Made by a program: the position numbers and the translations under genes. A DNA stretch of 8,034 bases from Alphaproteobacteria bacterium. GTDB taxonomy: Bacteria; Pseudomonadota; Alphaproteobacteria; Geminicoccales; Geminicoccaceae. The stretch is from the NCBI GenBank assembly GCA_026984595.1, contig JALSRW010000540.1, positions 1 through 8,034 on the forward strand. Direction: 5' to 3'. Below, piece after piece: positions 1 through 7,670 of this stretch (within the stretch, counting starts at the first letter, position 1; every line of letters starts with the position of its first letter). Under the pieces are notes generated by a model that did not search any database, was not told where the DNA came from, and saw nothing but the letters and a program-made list of their open reading frames with translations.

Positions 1-24
1 GGGGCCGGCGCGGTCGCGGCGAAC

Positions 25-35
<11 letters not shown>
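1..35 (-). CDS. Start of a minus-strand gene downstream of moxR (probably DUF58 family), cut by the window edge
   Basis: An ATG on the minus strand (complement of 33-35) opens a frame reading MSPEFAATAPA that runs off the left edge without a stop. It overlaps the last codons of the moxR-like gene by 11 nt, as is usual for tightly coupled genes. From established gene order, a DUF58 protein very often follows moxR, and alphaproteobacterial DUF58 proteins often begin with a short Ala-rich stretch like this one. With only 11 residues visible, the family is inferred from context alone. There is no strong ribosome binding site, so translation may depend on coupling to moxR. Confidence 0.4.
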
Positions 36-1014
<979 letters not shown>

Positions 1015-1113
1015 TCCCGACTGCTCCCGCAACTGTGTCCGCCACCACTGGATCGCGGCTCTCTTCGCCCATACATAACGCAAAACTGGAGCGATCGCAG
1101 AGGAAATAAACCC
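1015..1113. promoter_or_regulatory. Divergent intergenic region between moxR and the DUF1285 operon
   Basis: These ~100 bp separate two divergent transcription units, and 1071-1110 is clearly richer in A/T than the surrounding coding DNA. On the minus strand a TATGTA at about 1072-1077 could be a -10 element for moxR, but the -35 region 17 bp away matches poorly. On the plus strand CATAAC (1074-1079) is a weak -10 candidate for the DUF1285 operon. Promoters in both directions are expected here from the gene layout, but the individual boxes are not convincing. No clear operator repeat was found. Confidence 0.35.
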
Positions 1114-1683
1114 GTGCAGGGAGCCGGAACCGTGCCCGAGCGCAACTGGGATCCCGAAGCCGAACTGGCCGCTCTCGCGGCCGGCGCGCGGGCGCGCTGT
1201 CGAGACATCGGCATGCGCATCGACCGGCACGGCACCTGGTACCACGAGGGGGCCCCGATCGGCCGTCGCGAGCTCGTGCGCCTGTTCGCCACCGCCCTGC
1301 GCCGCGCCCCCGACGGCAGCTACTGGCTGCTCACCCCCTTCGAGCAGATTCCGGTCGAGGTCGAGGATGCGCCCTTTCTGGCGGTGGAGCTCGAGCAGCG
1401 GGGTGAGGGGAGGGATCAGCGCCTGCGCTTTCGCACCAATCTCGATCGCTGGGTGGGCCTCGGCGAGGAGGCGGAACTGCGGCTCCGGCCCGACCATCGC
1501 GGAGCCTTCATCCCCTATCTCGCGCTGGAACGGGGGCTGGAGGCCCGGATCCTGCGCCCGGTCTACTACGAGCTTGCCGAGCTCGCGGTTGCGGATGGTG
1601 CCGGCGTGATGGGCATATGGAGTGCCGGCAGGTTCTTTCCGCTGGAGGAGAACGGCGTCCGCGGCGCAGAGGGTGGGGAATGA
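1114..1683 (+). CDS. DUF1285 family protein
   Basis: Protein of 189 aa from the DUF1285 family, a conserved proteobacterial family without an established function. Recognised by its typical blocks: MRIDRHGTWYHEGAPIGRRE (about residues 34-53), YWLLTPFE followed by VEVEDAPFLAVEL (about 70-93), FRTN (about 106-109) and RPVYYELAEL (about 148-157). There is no signal peptide or membrane segment, so it is probably cytoplasmic. The start is GTG at 1114, with GAGGA at 1100-1104 nine nt upstream. GTG at 1132, preceded by GGGAG, is almost as good and would shorten it by 6 residues. The frame is open upstream to 34, but that part is the shadow of moxR. Its stop overlaps the start of the NUDIX gene by ATGA, so the two are probably translationally coupled. 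The position beside a CoA pyrophosphatase and the CCA enzyme suggests a housekeeping role, which is inference. Confidence 0.88.
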   Translation: MQGAGTVPERNWDPEAELAALAAGARARCRDIGMRIDRHGTWYHEGAPIGRRELVRLFATALRRAPDGSYWLLTPFEQIPVEVEDAPFLAVELEQRGEGRDQRLRFRTNLDRWVGLGEEAELRLRPDHRGAFIPYLALERGLEARILRPVYYELAELAVADGAGVMGIWSAGRFFPLEENGVRGAEGGE

Positions 1684-2303
1684 GGACCCCTCCGCATCGC
1701 CTCGACCCCGCGACCATCGCCGCCCGCCTCGAGCGGGCCGTCGATGCGCCGCCGCTCGGCGATGACGGCCCGGCGCCTTCGGCCGGCGAGCGGGTGTCGG
1801 CGGCGGTACTGGTGCCGCTCATCGATCATGGCGACCATACCGGCGTGCTGCTCACCCGCCGCAGCCGCCATCTCCGGGACCATGCCGGCCAGATCGGTTT
1901 TCCCGGGGGGCGCATCGAGTGCAGCGACGCCGATCCCGCCTGCGCCGCCCTGCGCGAGGCCGAGGAGGAAGTGGGGCTGGCGCGCGAGGAAGTACGCCTG
2001 CTGGGCAGGCTTCCGGCCTACGACACGGTCACCGGGTTCCGCATCCATCCCTACGTCGGCTGGATCGAAGTGCCGCCCCGGCTCGAGCTCGAGCCGCTCG
2101 AGGTGGAGGAAGCCTTCGAGGTGCCGCTGGCCTTCGTGCTCGACCCGGCCAACCATCGCCGCGAATATTTCGAGCGCCGCGGGCAGCGGCGGGTGACCTG
2201 GGTGCTGCCCTTCGAAGGGCGTCACATCTGGGGTGCCACCGCCGGCATCCTCGTGCGCTTCTCGCGCCTGCTGAACGGCGATGCCGCCGGCCGCCGGGAC
2301 TGA
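1680..2303 (+). CDS. NUDIX hydrolase, CoA pyrophosphatase type
   Basis: Protein of 207 aa, of the NUDIX subfamily (UPF0035, NudL/YeaB and Nudt7-like) known for hydrolysing coenzyme A and its derivatives to 3',5'-ADP and 4'-phosphopantetheine with Mg2+ or Mn2+. The subfamily's own motif is present: LLTRRS at 57-62, then HAGQIGFPGG at 68-77. The NUDIX box ends in REAEEEVGL at 92-100, with the metal-binding glutamates intact. TGFRIHPYVGW (119-129) and HIWGATAGIL (182-191) also fit the subfamily. The start is ATG at 1680 overlapping the DUF1285 stop. An in-frame ATG at 1617 would add 21 residues lying wholly inside DUF1285 and was not used. The CCA-adding enzyme follows after 3 nt. Substrate preference within CoA-type nucleotides is inferred from the family. 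Confidence 0.93.
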   Translation: MRTPPHRLDPATIAARLERAVDAPPLGDDGPAPSAGERVSAAVLVPLIDHGDHTGVLLTRRSRHLRDHAGQIGFPGGRIECSDADPACAALREAEEEVGLAREEVRLLGRLPAYDTVTGFRIHPYVGWIEVPPRLELEPLEVEEAFEVPLAFVLDPANHRREYFERRGQRRVTWVLPFEGRHIWGATAGILVRFSRLLNGDAAGRRD

Positions 2304-2306
2304 GCG

Positions 2307-3548
2307 ATGGCCGAACCGGAAGACGATCGTCCGCTCACCGAGGCACGCTGGCTCGAGGCTCCGGAAACCCGTCGGGTGCTGGAAGCGCTGGCCGCCACCG
2401 GCAAGGAATCCCGCTTCGTCGGCGGCTGCGTGCGCGACACCCTGCGCGATCCCGATCTCGACATGGTCGATCTCGACATCGCTACCGCCGCGCCACCGGA
2501 GGAGGTGATGACCAGCCTCGGAAAAGCCGGCATCAAGGTCGTGCCGACCGGCCTCGGGCACGGCACGGTGACGGCGATTCTGGGCGACCGCCATTTCGAG
2601 ATCACCACCCTGCGGCGCGATGTGGAGTGTTTCGGGCGCCATGCGGCGGTCGAGTTCACCGCGGATTTCGAGGCCGATGCGGCGCGACGCGATTTCACCA
2701 TCAACGCCATGAGCTGCGATGCCGAGGGGCGGCTCTACGACTATTTCGGCGGGCGCGAGGATCTCGAGGCGGGGCGGATCCGCTTCGTCGGCGATCCGCG
2801 CCAGCGGATCCGCGAGGACTATCTGCGCATTCTCCGCTTCTTCCGCTTCTTCGCCCGCTTCGGCCGACCGCCGGCCGATCCGGAAGCGCTCGCCGCCTGC
2901 GCGGCCGAGGCCGAGGGGCTGGATCGTCTGTCGGGAGAACGGATCCGCCAGGAGTTCCTGCGCCTGCTGGCTGCGCCCGGGGCGCTGGTGGCTCTCGACC
3001 GGATGATCGAGACCGGGGTGCTGCGCCACGTCCTGCCGGTGGAGATCCATCGCGACCGGCTGGCGCACCTTCTGGAGCTGGCCCCCGAGGCCGATCCCAT
3101 TCTGCGGCTGGCGGCGCTCCTTCGCGGGCCGAAGGTGGGAGCCTCGGAGGTGATCGACCTTGCGCACCGGCTGCGTCTGTCGAACCGCGAGACGGGACGC
3201 CTGATGGTGCTGGTCACCGAGCCCCTGCCGGATCCGAAGGCTTCGCAGGCCGTCCACAAGGCGGCCATCTACAGACTCGGGGGGCGTGCCTATGCCGATC
3301 TGCTGCGGCTGGCGGCCGCCGAGGGAGCGATGGATCGGGAACGGCTCGATGCGCTCCTGGCCCTGACCGCCCAATGGTCGCCGCCCCCCTTTCCGCTGCG
3401 CGGGCGCGATCTGGTGGCCCGGGGCGTCCCGCCCGGCCCCGAGGTCGGCCGGCTCCTGCGGCAGCTCGAGGGCTGGTGGTTGGAAGGCGGGCTCGCCGCC
3501 GACCGGAAGGCACTGCTGGCCGAACTCGAACGGCGGCTGCGCGCCTGA
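2307..3548 (+). CDS. cca: CCA tRNA nucleotidyltransferase (class II poly(A) polymerase family)
   Basis: Protein of 413 aa that adds or repairs the 3'-terminal CCA of tRNAs from CTP and ATP without a nucleic acid template. The nucleotidyltransferase head carries FVGGCVRD (37-44) and the metal-binding DLD of DLDIAT (55-57). These are followed by the RRDFTINAM motif (127-135), YDYFGGREDL (144-153) and the EDYLR nucleotide-recognition motif (170-174) leading into LRFFRFFARFG. The rest is the helical body and tail that holds the tRNA. No C-terminal HD phosphohydrolase domain is visible, unlike the E. coli enzyme, and this is usual in alphaproteobacteria. It could in principle be a poly(A) polymerase, since the two are close relatives, but the operon context and motifs favour CCA addition. 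The start lies 3 nt after the NUDIX stop, with only a weak ribosome binding site, suggesting coupled translation. Confidence 0.93.
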   Translation: MAEPEDDRPLTEARWLEAPETRRVLEALAATGKESRFVGGCVRDTLRDPDLDMVDLDIATAAPPEEVMTSLGKAGIKVVPTGLGHGTVTAILGDRHFEITTLRRDVECFGRHAAVEFTADFEADAARRDFTINAMSCDAEGRLYDYFGGREDLEAGRIRFVGDPRQRIREDYLRILRFFRFFARFGRPPADPEALAACAAEAEGLDRLSGERIRQEFLRLLAAPGALVALDRMIETGVLRHVLPVEIHRDRLAHLLELAPEADPILRLAALLRGPKVGASEVIDLAHRLRLSNRETGRLMVLVTEPLPDPKASQAVHKAAIYRLGGRAYADLLRLAAAEGAMDRERLDALLALTAQWSPPPFPLRGRDLVARGVPPGPEVGRLLRQLEGWWLEGGLAADRKALLAELERRLRA

Positions 3549-3568
3549 GACGGCCGCGCGGGCCGGGC

Positions 3569-3597
3569 TTGTCATCCTCGCCGGCGGCCATTAAGTA
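3569..3597 (+). promoter_or_regulatory. Candidate sigma-70-type promoter for rpsB-tsf
   Basis: TTGTCA at 3569-3574 matches the -35 consensus in 5 of 6 positions. After a 16-bp gap comes TTAAGT (3591-3596); TAAGTA one base later would give a 17-bp gap. The -10 match is moderate, but this is the only A/T-rich patch in the spacer. The bases after it (GGCGAC) form a G/C-rich discriminator, as at stringently controlled ribosomal promoters in other bacteria. Transcription would start near 3603 and give a leader of about 105 nt. Assignment is by eye. Confidence 0.45.
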
Positions 3598-3610
3598 GGC
3601 GACGACACCT

Positions 3611-3708
3611 CACGCAGGCCTCGGCACTCCCTGTGCCGATCCGATCCGGTGTCCGGCCATGTGGCCGGGCCTCGCCTGCGGCGGACCAACCGGAAAAGGA
3701 ACGGACCG
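3611..3708 (+). promoter_or_regulatory. Structured 5' leader of rpsB, candidate S2 autoregulatory element
   Basis: The sequence can fold into a three-way junction. The closing helix pairs CGCAGGC (3613-3619) with GCCTGCG (3674-3680), 7 perfect bp. Hairpin A pairs TCGGCAC (3621-3627) with GTGCCGA (3633-3639) around loop TCCCT. Hairpin B pairs 3651-3658 with 3663-3670 (8 bp including one G-U) around loop ATGT. In addition TCCGGT (3645-3650) is complementary to ACCGGA (3689-3694), giving a possible pseudoknot that ends at the Shine-Dalgarno AGGA (3697-3700). S2 is known to repress its own rpsB-tsf mRNA in E. coli through the 5' leader. That this leader does the same is inference. No U-tract follows the hairpins, so an intrinsic terminator is unlikely. 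Confidence 0.55.
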
Positions 3709-4596
<888 letters not shown>

Positions 4597-4631
4597 GCCG
4601 CCCCTCCCATTGCGAGAGAGATGCAGAGACG

Positions 4632-5555
4632 ATGACACAGATCAGTGCAGCACTGGTGAAACAGCTCCGGGAACGTACCGGGGCCGGCATGATGGATTGC
4701 AAGCGGGCGCTCGCGGAAAGCGGCGGCGATCTCGAGGCGGCCAGCGACTGGCTGCGCAAGAAGGGGCTCGCCGCTGCCGCCAAGAAGGCCGGCCGGGCGA
4801 CCTCGGAAGGTCTGATCGGTCTCAAGACCGAAGGGCGGATCGGGGTCATGGTGGAGGTCAATTCGGAGACCGACTTCGTCGCCCGAAACGAGGTCTTCCA
4901 GGACCTCGTCCGGCGGATCCTCGAAGTGGCGCCGCAGGCCAAAGGCGATGTCGAGACGCTCAAGACCCTGACCTTGCCCGACAGCGGGCGCACCGTGGCC
5001 GAGGAGCTGACCCAGGCGGTGGCGGTGATCGGCGAGAATCTGAACCTCCGCCGGGCCGCCCATGTGGAGGTCGACGAGGGGCTGGTGGCCGGCTACGTCC
5101 ATGCCCAGGCGGCGCCCGGCCTCGGCAAGATCGGCGTGCTCGTGGGGCTGCGCTCCAAGGCCGATCCGGCGAAGCTCGCCGAACTCGGGAAGCAGCTCGC
5201 CATGCACATCGCCGCCAGCGGCCCGCAGGCGGTGGCGGTGAGCGGTCTCGAGCCCGCGCTGGTGGCTCGCGAGCGCGAGATCCTGGCCGAGCAGGCGCGC
5301 GCCTCCGGCAAGCCGGAGAACATCATCGAGAAGATGGTCGAAGGACGCCTGCGCAAATTCTATCAGGAGGTGGTGCTCCTCGAGCAGCCCTTCGTGATGG
5401 ACCCGGAAAAGCGGGTACAGAAGGTGCTGGAAGCGTTCGAGCAGGAGACCGGAGAGCCCGTCGAGGTGGTCGGCTTCGTGCGCATGGCACTGGGTGAAGG
5501 GGTCGAGAAGCGCGAAAGCGACTTCGCTGCCGAGGTGGCCGAACTGGGCGGCTGA
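4632..5555 (+). CDS. tsf: Elongation factor Ts
   Basis: Guanine-nucleotide exchange factor for EF-Tu. It displaces GDP so that EF-Tu can rebind GTP and aminoacyl-tRNA during elongation. The 307-aa length is typical of alphaproteobacteria. An N-terminal UBA-like helical domain (residues ~1-55, LVKQLRERTGAGMMDCKRAL) is followed by the family signature SETDFVARN (78-86), whose Asp-Phe pair contacts EF-Tu. The core subdomains, with MHIAASGPQAV (about 196-206), and the C-terminal module complete it. It starts at ATG 4632. The nearest purine run (GAGAGAG, 4614-4620) is 11 nt upstream, a little far, and a four-codon ORF beginning at 4621 ends across the tsf start. It is probably cotranscribed with rpsB. 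A 60-bp spacer with a GC-rich hairpin separates it from pyrH. Confidence 0.98.
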   Translation: MTQISAALVKQLRERTGAGMMDCKRALAESGGDLEAASDWLRKKGLAAAAKKAGRATSEGLIGLKTEGRIGVMVEVNSETDFVARNEVFQDLVRRILEVAPQAKGDVETLKTLTLPDSGRTVAEELTQAVAVIGENLNLRRAAHVEVDEGLVAGYVHAQAAPGLGKIGVLVGLRSKADPAKLAELGKQLAMHIAASGPQAVAVSGLEPALVAREREILAEQARASGKPENIIEKMVEGRLRKFYQEVVLLEQPFVMDPEKRVQKVLEAFEQETGEPVEVVGFVRMALGEGVEKRESDFAAEVAELGG

Positions 5556-5565
5556 AGCGGCGGCG

Positions 5566-5598
5566 GCCGGAGCGTGGCGCGCGGCCCCGCCCGGCTTT
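5566..5598 (+). other. GC-rich hairpin in the tsf-pyrH spacer
   Basis: GCCGG (5566-5570) pairs with CCGGC (5591-5595). Inside it, 5572-5574 pair with 5588-5590 and 5576-5578 with 5584-5586, interrupted by a bulged A (5571) and a U/C mismatch. Three T residues follow (5596-5598), far short of a proper terminator tract. It could be a weak attenuator, an RNA processing or stabilising element, or chance pairing in very GC-rich DNA. Confidence 0.35.
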
Positions 5599-5615
5599 GC
5601 GGAGAGCGGAACGGC

Positions 5616-6356
5616 ATGCAGGAAGGCCCGGCAGCGTCTTCGAGATACCGGCGTGTTCTCTTGAAGATGTCGGGCGAAGCGCTGATGGGCGACCGGGATT
5701 ACGGCCACGACAGCGGGGTGCTGCGCCATCTCGCGGAGGACGTCGAGGCCGCCCGGGCGATGGGCATCCAACTCTGCATCGTCATCGGCGGCGGCAACAT
5801 CGTCCGGGGCAGTACCCTCGCCGCCGCCGGTGTCGAGCGCACCAGCGCCGACTACATGGGCATGCTGGGCACGGTGATCAACGCCCTGGCCATCCAGAGC
5901 GTGATCGAGAAGACCGGCATTCAGACCCGGGTGATGTCGGCGATACCGATGTCGTCGGTGTGCGAACCCTATATCCGCCGCCGCGCCATGCGCCATCTGG
6001 AAAAGGGCCGGGTGGTGATCTTCGCCGCCGGCACCGGCAATCCCTTCTTCACCACCGATACGGCGGCTGCGCTGCGGGCGGCGGAGATGAACTGCGACGC
6101 TCTGTTCAAGGGCACCCAGGTGGACGGCGTCTATTCGAGCGATCCCAAGCGCGATCCGCATGCGGTGCGCTACGACCGGTTGACCTATCTCGACGTGTTG
6201 TCCAAGGATCTGCGGGTGATGGACGCCTCGGCGATCGCCCTGGCGCGGGAGAGCCGGATCCCGATCATCGTCTTTTCGGTGCGTCAGCCGGGCAGCTTTC
6301 CGAGGGTTCTGCGGGGCGAGGCGCCGCACACGGTCATCGAGGAGGCGGAGGCATGA
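5616..6356 (+). CDS. pyrH: UMP kinase (uridylate kinase)
   Basis: Bacterial UMP kinase of the amino-acid-kinase fold, 246 aa. It phosphorylates UMP to UDP with ATP, the committed step supplying UTP and CTP for RNA, lipid and peptidoglycan precursors. In the family it acts as a cytoplasmic hexamer, usually activated by GTP and inhibited by UTP. Motifs seen: LLKMSGEAL (15-23) with the ATP-binding Lys, VIGGGNIVRG (56-65), the UMP-site block SADYMGMLGTVINALA (77-92), AAGTGNPFFTTDTAAA (137-152) and KGTQVDGVYSSDPK (165-178). The start is ATG 5616, with GGAGAG and GCGGA just upstream. The in-frame GTG at 5574 would add 14 residues without family similarity. The stop overlaps frr by ATGA, so the two are probably coupled. 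Confidence 0.98.
   Translation: MQEGPAASSRYRRVLLKMSGEALMGDRDYGHDSGVLRHLAEDVEAARAMGIQLCIVIGGGNIVRGSTLAAAGVERTSADYMGMLGTVINALAIQSVIEKTGIQTRVMSAIPMSSVCEPYIRRRAMRHLEKGRVVIFAAGTGNPFFTTDTAAALRAAEMNCDALFKGTQVDGVYSSDPKRDPHAVRYDRLTYLDVLSKDLRVMDASAIALARESRIPIIVFSVRQPGSFPRVLRGEAPHTVIEEAEA
6340..6345 (+). promoter_or_regulatory. Perfect Shine-Dalgarno for frr inside pyrH
   Basis: AGGAGG lies 7 nt before the frr ATG (6353), within the last codons of pyrH. It decides the frr start and suggests that frr is translated strongly in its own right despite the ATGA overlap. Confidence 0.8.
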
Positions 6357-6916
6357 GCCAGGGCGAATTCGACCTCAAGGACATCAAGAAGCGGATGGAC
6401 GGCGCGGTCGAAGTGCTGCGGCGCGAATTCGCCGGCCTGCGGGCCGGTCGGGCCTCGGCCCGGCTGCTCGACCCCATCACCGTCGAAGCCTACGGTACCG
6501 AAATGCCGCTCTCGCAGCTTGCCACGGTGGGGGTGCCCGATCCTCGCATGCTGAGCGTGCAGGTCTGGGACAAGGGACTGGTCAAGGCGGTCGAAAAGGC
6601 GATCCGCAGCTCCGATCTCGGGCTCAATCCGCAGACCGAGGGCAATCTCATCCGGGTGCCGCTGCCCGAGCTCAGCGAGGAGCGACGGGCGGAGCTGGTC
6701 AAGGTCGCCCACCGCTATGCCGAACAGGCACGCATCGCGGTCCGCAACGTGCGCCGGGACGGGATGGACCAGCTCAAGCGACTGGAACGCGAGGGGGAGA
6801 TCTCACAGGACGAGCACCGCCATCTCGCCGAGGAGATCCAGAAGCTCACCGACCAGCACATCGCCGCCATCAACAGCCTGCTCGAGCAGAAAGAAAAGGA
6901 CATCATGACGGTATGA
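6353..6916 (+). CDS. frr: Ribosome recycling factor
   Basis: Protein of 187 aa (family norm about 185) that, with EF-G, splits post-termination ribosomes so they can start again. Domain I is the three-helix bundle formed by the N-terminal helix (FAGLRAGRAS, 26-35) and the two long C-terminal helices (ELVKVAHRYAEQARIAVRNVRRDG, split around 114-137, and about 147-184). Domain II is the small beta-rich insert of about residues 31-104 (VEAYGTEMPLSQLATVGVPD and neighbours). The RNVRRD segment (131-136) carries the conserved basic residues that meet 23S rRNA. The gene begins in the ATGA overlap with pyrH. Its own stop is part of another ATGA that opens a six-codon ORF leading to uppS. Confidence 0.98.
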   Translation: MSQGEFDLKDIKKRMDGAVEVLRREFAGLRAGRASARLLDPITVEAYGTEMPLSQLATVGVPDPRMLSVQVWDKGLVKAVEKAIRSSDLGLNPQTEGNLIRVPLPELSEERRAELVKVAHRYAEQARIAVRNVRRDGMDQLKRLEREGEISQDEHRHLAEEIQKLTDQHIAAINSLLEQKEKDIMTV

Positions 6917-6933
6917 GGAGCGCATCGTATTGA
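6913..6933 (+). other. Six-codon ORF bridging frr stop and uppS start
   Basis: ATG at 6913-6915 overlaps the frr stop (ATGA) and begins a reading frame MRSASY that ends in TGA at 6931-6933, overlapping the TTG start of uppS (TTGA). It is out of frame with uppS. It could pass terminating ribosomes from frr to uppS, or it may be chance. Translation is unproven. Confidence 0.3.
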
Positions 6934-7670
6934 ACGTGCGCCCGTCGCCGACCACCGGTTTCGCGACCGGACTGCCGGTACACATCGCCATCATCATGGA
7001 CGGCAATCGCCGCTGGGCGCGCGCCCATGGCAAGCCGGCGATCTACGGCCATCGGCGCGGTGCCGAAACGGTGCGACGGACGGTCGAGGCCTGCGCCAGG
7101 CTGGGCGTCCGCTATCTCACCCTCTATGCCTTCTCCTCGGAAAACTGGCGTCGTCCCCGCGACGAGGTCGGCGAGCTGATGAACCTGCTGCGCTACTATC
7201 TGCGGCGCGAGATCGAGAATCTGCATCGCAACGGCATCCGGGTGCGGGTGATCGGCGAGCGCAGTGGCCTGGCGGCGGATATCGTCGAGCTGATCGAGCA
7301 TGCCGAGCGACACACCGCCGCCAACCGGCGCATGGATCTGATCGTCGCCCTCAACTACGGCGGCCGGCGGGAGATCCTGCTGGCCGTGCGGCGGCTGGCG
7401 GCGCGCGTGGCCCGTGGCGAAATCGAACCCGAGGAGATCGAGGAAGCCCACATCTCCGCCTCCCTGTTCACCGCCGGCGTCCCCGAACCCGATCTCCTGA
7501 TCCGTACCAGCGGCGAACAACGGATCAGCAACTTCCTGCTCTGGCAGCTCGCCTACACCGAGCTCGTGTTCGTGCCGGTGAGCTGGCCCGAGTTCGAGGA
7601 GCGGCATCTGTTCGAGGCGATCGCCGAGTTCAGCCGCCGCGAACGGCGCTATGGGGCGTCCGCTGGCTGA
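6930..7670 (+). CDS. uppS: Isoprenyl transferase, undecaprenyl diphosphate synthase type
   Basis: Cis-prenyltransferase of 246 aa that extends farnesyl diphosphate with isopentenyl diphosphate to the C55 lipid carrier used for peptidoglycan and other surface polymers. The catalytic loop IAIIMDGNRRWA (19-30) contains the essential Asp24. GHRRGAE (40-46), the YAFSSENWRRP motif (66-76) and DLLIRTSGEQRISNFLLWQ (188-206), with the pyrophosphate-binding arginines, are intact. Glu211 in the AYTELVF block fits the Mg2+-binding position. I chose a TTG start at 6930 because GAGGAG (6915-6920) lies nine nt upstream and no in-frame ATG precedes the conserved part. GTG at 6936 is an alternative. The gene ends 20 nt inside cdsA, suggesting coupled translation of the two lipid-pathway genes. 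Product chain length is inferred from the family. Confidence 0.96.
   Translation: MNVRPSPTTGFATGLPVHIAIIMDGNRRWARAHGKPAIYGHRRGAETVRRTVEACARLGVRYLTLYAFSSENWRRPRDEVGELMNLLRYYLRREIENLHRNGIRVRVIGERSGLAADIVELIEHAERHTAANRRMDLIVALNYGGRREILLAVRRLAARVARGEIEPEEIEEAHISASLFTAGVPEPDLLIRTSGEQRISNFLLWQLAYTELVFVPVSWPEFEERHLFEAIAEFSRRERRYGASAG

Noticed and set aside
2774..2813. Two identical 10-bp palindromes GCGGATCCGC exactly 30 bp apart in cca
   Set aside because: Both fall in conserved protein sequence (RIR codons), so coding constraint explains them.
3551..3565. Hairpin CGGCC-GCGCG-GGCCG just after cca
   Set aside because: Only 5 bp, no T-tract, and easily expected by chance in such GC-rich DNA.
1566..3575. 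Open frame of 669 codons on the minus strand across the NUDIX and cca genes
   Set aside because: It lies antisense to two well-recognised genes. Its composition (many His, Gln, Arg, Gly) is typical of frames opened by high GC third-position bias, and no domain is recognisable.
3621..3639. Hairpin read as an intrinsic terminator of cca
   Set aside because: The 7-bp stem is perfect, but no T-tract follows. It fits better as one arm of the rpsB leader structure.
3649..3708. In-frame GTG extension of rpsB
   Set aside because: S2 proteins start at the MAFPTFTLRQLLEAG block, ATG 3709 has a good Shine-Dalgarno, and the extension lies in the structured leader.
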